From NCBI RefSeq assembly GCF_016920785.2, contig NW_024609951.1, forward strand, positions 186,001 through 250,000: 64,000 bases of DNA. Reading direction: 5' to 3'. Each line of letters starts with the position of its first letter. Positions within the stretch are counted from its first letter, which is position 1. Source of the DNA: Ixodes scapularis (Eukaryota > Arthropoda > Arachnida > Ixodida > Ixodidae). Of this stretch, positions 61,905 through 64,000 are shown piece after piece. A program made the position numbers and the translations under genes. Below the pieces are notes generated by a model. The model did no database searches and was not told the origin of the DNA. It was given only the letters and a program-made list of their open reading frames with translations.

Positions 61905-63226
61905 CGCATGAACAGTTGAGCGCTCGACACGAGAGCGCATGATCAGATCCGCGCGCGACACGAGAGCGCACCCCATTTGAGCGAACACCGCAAAATGTGT
62001 GATGTACCCGCGGCTGCTCAGAGAGGAAAAAATTGTGCGACTCATCAGATCGGAGCATTGGTGATTTTTGATTACTCAAATATGCCTTTAATAAAAATAA
62101 ATAAAAATGAAACAAGTACGACTCTTTGTATCCAAATGTTTACTGACATAGGAGTGAAAGGGGGCAGGGGTGCGGGTCATATATGTGCCGGGAATGTCTG
62201 CAGTTTGGTGGAGCAGTGAGTCTAAGAATTCTTCATGGTGCTGCGGTGCGCCGCTCGGATATGCACAAATAGTTTACTTCGTGCCACATTTGGTCTATAC
62301 TTGACAGGCATTTGGGCTCCGATCTATTTGCTGCCTCTTTGGATGTCCCTCACACAATGATTATATATAGCACAAAACCTCAAGAAAGGAAGGACGAGGG
62401 AGACAGGAAGGGCGCTATTTTCCTACATAACTTTAAATAGTATTGTGACGTCCATGACTGTAATGAAGAAAGCTCACCACTAAAAATCTATCAGTAAAAA
62501 ACTCATCGAAGGAAAACTCAGCGCAATTTTATAGAATGCATAGCTTTCCAGCCTTTTGGCGGATACACGAAAACGTCCCCTGAAAATCTGAAAAATATAT
62601 TTGAGAATTCGTTTCCAAAATCTTAATTCGTTGACGAGTCGGGTGCGGTGACGACGTCACCTAAAGTTGTTAATAAAACACAACCTTAATGCAATGCTCG
62701 TTCTTCATGTCTTAGAAAAGAGTCTACAAAGAAAGACTTGTTTATCGCTTTGTCCGTTATTTGCGTTCTACAGAACCGTAGCTTCTCCACCTTTGTTCTT
62801 ATAAAGTACTCTAATTTTCTCGGGCCAAACGAAAGTTCTTTGTATCAGAACTATATGACTATCAACGACTTCAAAAATGTATGAATATCAAAGAAAAAAT
62901 AGCAGCAGAAACAGAAATAAATGCTCGAAAGTAATAGTAATAGACATGAATAGACACTGAACGTCTACACTAGGATAGTGGCGTGGGTAGTAAATTTAAA
63001 GGATTCATTGCAAAACTCGTAGGTCTGCTCTTTTGTTGTTGTTTCTTGCTGAATGCCGAACCGTAAGTTTCCGCTAATTTTACATAAAACACGCCATGTC
63101 TGAACAAGGGGTCCGTCGGGTCGGGTCACTTGCGCTAGACTGTTTGTGCGCTCTCGTGACTGGTGCCCTAATGACTCGCGAGCTTATGCCGCTGCGCTCT
63201 CGAGTCGCGCGCGCTAACGTCGTGGC

Positions 63227-63607
63227 CAGGGTGTAAGATAGACAGGTGGGGAAACGGCCCACAGAAGCCTACCGCAGCGCCGTGACCGGATTGTCTACTC
63301 GTCTGCTTGCGGGTACCCCCGATTTGCGACAGATGGCGCTGCGGCGAGAGGAAAAAAATTAGAATCGGATTTGCATGGAACTCTATGGGACAGTGCGAAA
63401 AATAAACTGAGAGCACGACAGTCTTCCATTGAAAATCCACGAGAAATCATCTCCGTCAGTTTAGCCAGTCGCCACCTGTCGCCCACCCGGAGCGAGAGCT
63501 CGCGGTGCTCCACATAGATGGCGCCACAGAAAAAGAGAAAACCGAGGGGGACACAATGCGGTCGCTCATTTTCCTCTCGTTTCCCCACCTGTCTATCTTA
63601 CACCCTG
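63227..63607. mobile_element. hAT MITE (CAGGGTGTAAGATA ends)
   Basis: 29-bp perfect inverted ends, CAGGGTGTAAGATAGACAGG continuing to TGGGGAAAC, and an exact 8-bp duplication GTCGTGGC on both sides (63219-63226 and 63608-63615). 381 bp, non-coding; frames on the minus strand are incidental. The preserved termini and TSD suggest a fairly recent insertion. Confidence 0.85.
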
Positions 63608-63678
63608 GTCGTGGCGCTCTATTGACGGCGCTCTGATGTCGGCCATCTTGTGTTGTGCGCTCTAGTGTTATATGGCCA

Positions 63679-63807
63679 TCCTGTCTACGTCTTTTACTGT
63701 CCTTGTCCTTTGCGGTACAGTTTGTAATATGTATCAATGCATGTCCTGTCTAAGTCTTTTACTTGGCATCGTCCTTTGTGCTACAATGTGTATTATGCAT
63801 AACCAAC
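63679..63807. repeat. 65-bp imperfect tandem duplication
   Basis: Two units, from 63679 and 63744, share TCCTGTCTAMGTCTTTTACT and GTCCTTTG. Just outside the foldback right end; the remaining 190 bp to the window edge hold nothing recognisable. Confidence 0.55.
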
Positions 63808-64000
63808 TCGCCATCAGATCAATTTAGACAATCTAAACTTTCGTTTCAAAGCTGCGTTCCATAAACTACGGTGATACGCCATTTAGGCGCTGTACCTCGA
63901 AACATATGTATACCATAGGATACACGACAGTTACCATGTCTGTGAACCAGGAGTCTCCAAATGTTTAGGCTACGGAACCGGATTCAGAACCTAACGCAGA

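Larger units (their letters stand above)
61086..63678. mobile_element. Foldback element FB, copy 2
   Basis: Left end GGGAGAGCGCCTTTAGAG, as in the copy at 35058. TCCTGTC flanks both sides (61079-61085 and 63679-63685), again 7 bp. Arms of TAGAGCGC/GCGCTCTA words at 61088-61193, 61914-61975 and 63140-63226, 63616-63670. The core (61975-63100) matches 35265-36120 through GTGTGATGTACCCGCGGCT and CTTTCCAGCCTTTTRRCGGATAC. Two insertions (61203-61904 and 63227-63607) account for about 1.1 kb; without them it is about 1.5 kb. The right end (TATGGCCA) is eroded. Confidence 0.7.

Overview
This window reads as nuclear DNA of an arthropod, most likely a hard tick. It has introns, TATA and housekeeping-type promoters, no bacterial operons, and a very dense mixture of decayed transposable elements: Ty3/gypsy, a CR1/Jockey-like LINE, Penelope-like elements, PIF/Harbinger, hAT and foldback DNA elements, and a tRNA-like SINE head of a kind I associate with ticks. 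No gene is complete here. Species is not determinable from the sequence alone.

Layout. 0.5-1.9 kb: a PIF/Harbinger-type MITE with TAA target duplications. 3.4-4.0 kb: a CAGGGTG-ended foldback MITE. 4.4-15.7 kb: a rearranged array of giant foldback units, two of them tandem at about 2.16 kb period, with arms built from a degenerate ACGTCTAGGACG motif; the same single-copy flank is found on both sides (6962-7390 and 15247-15662). A second Harbinger element (4935-5878), holding a broken HARBI1-like transposase exon, sits in the centre of the first unit. 16.1-19.3 kb: the best candidate host locus, with a CpG-rich ETS/CRE-like promoter, a strong splice donor, an exon encoding the start of a THAP zinc finger, a hAT MITE and poly(A) signals. 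19.8-22.1 kb: two copies of an LTR-like repeat, a tRNA-SINE head and two Penelope GIY-YIG fragments. 22.9-23.3 kb: a perfect 103-bp-arm palindrome between TA tracts. 23.3-30.8 kb: nothing I recognise apart from one inverted repeat. 30.8-33.3 kb: a 37-bp satellite with two TATCGATA (DRE-type) sites per unit, its second block bounded by hAT-like TAGTG termini.

34.6-42.5 kb: a degenerate Ty3/gypsy element with 97-100 bp LTRs whose gag is split by a 4-kb foldback element, itself invaded by further DNA elements including a 787-bp Harbinger derivative with facing fragments of a MADF-like gene and a HARBI1-like transposase. 43.1-47.4 kb: a CR1/Jockey-like LINE on the minus strand with intact ORF1 and broken ORF2. 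47.4-52.6 kb: an LTR-like fragment, then unrecognised sequence. 52.6-53.4 kb: another Harbinger MITE. 56.4-57.7 kb: a 5'-truncated Penelope-like element between inverted repeats. 59.07-59.96 kb: a candidate secreted-peptide gene (TATA box, signal-peptide exon, splice donor, possible lysine/cysteine-rich last exon). 61.1-63.7 kb: a second copy of the foldback element found at 35 kb, carrying a Mutator-like foldback and a hAT MITE, both with readable target duplications.

Nothing here works as a pathway. The logic of the window is nested insertion: empty-site comparisons between paralogous copies let several element boundaries be fixed to the base. The two coding loci (THAP exon, signal-peptide exon) are partial and need transcript evidence.
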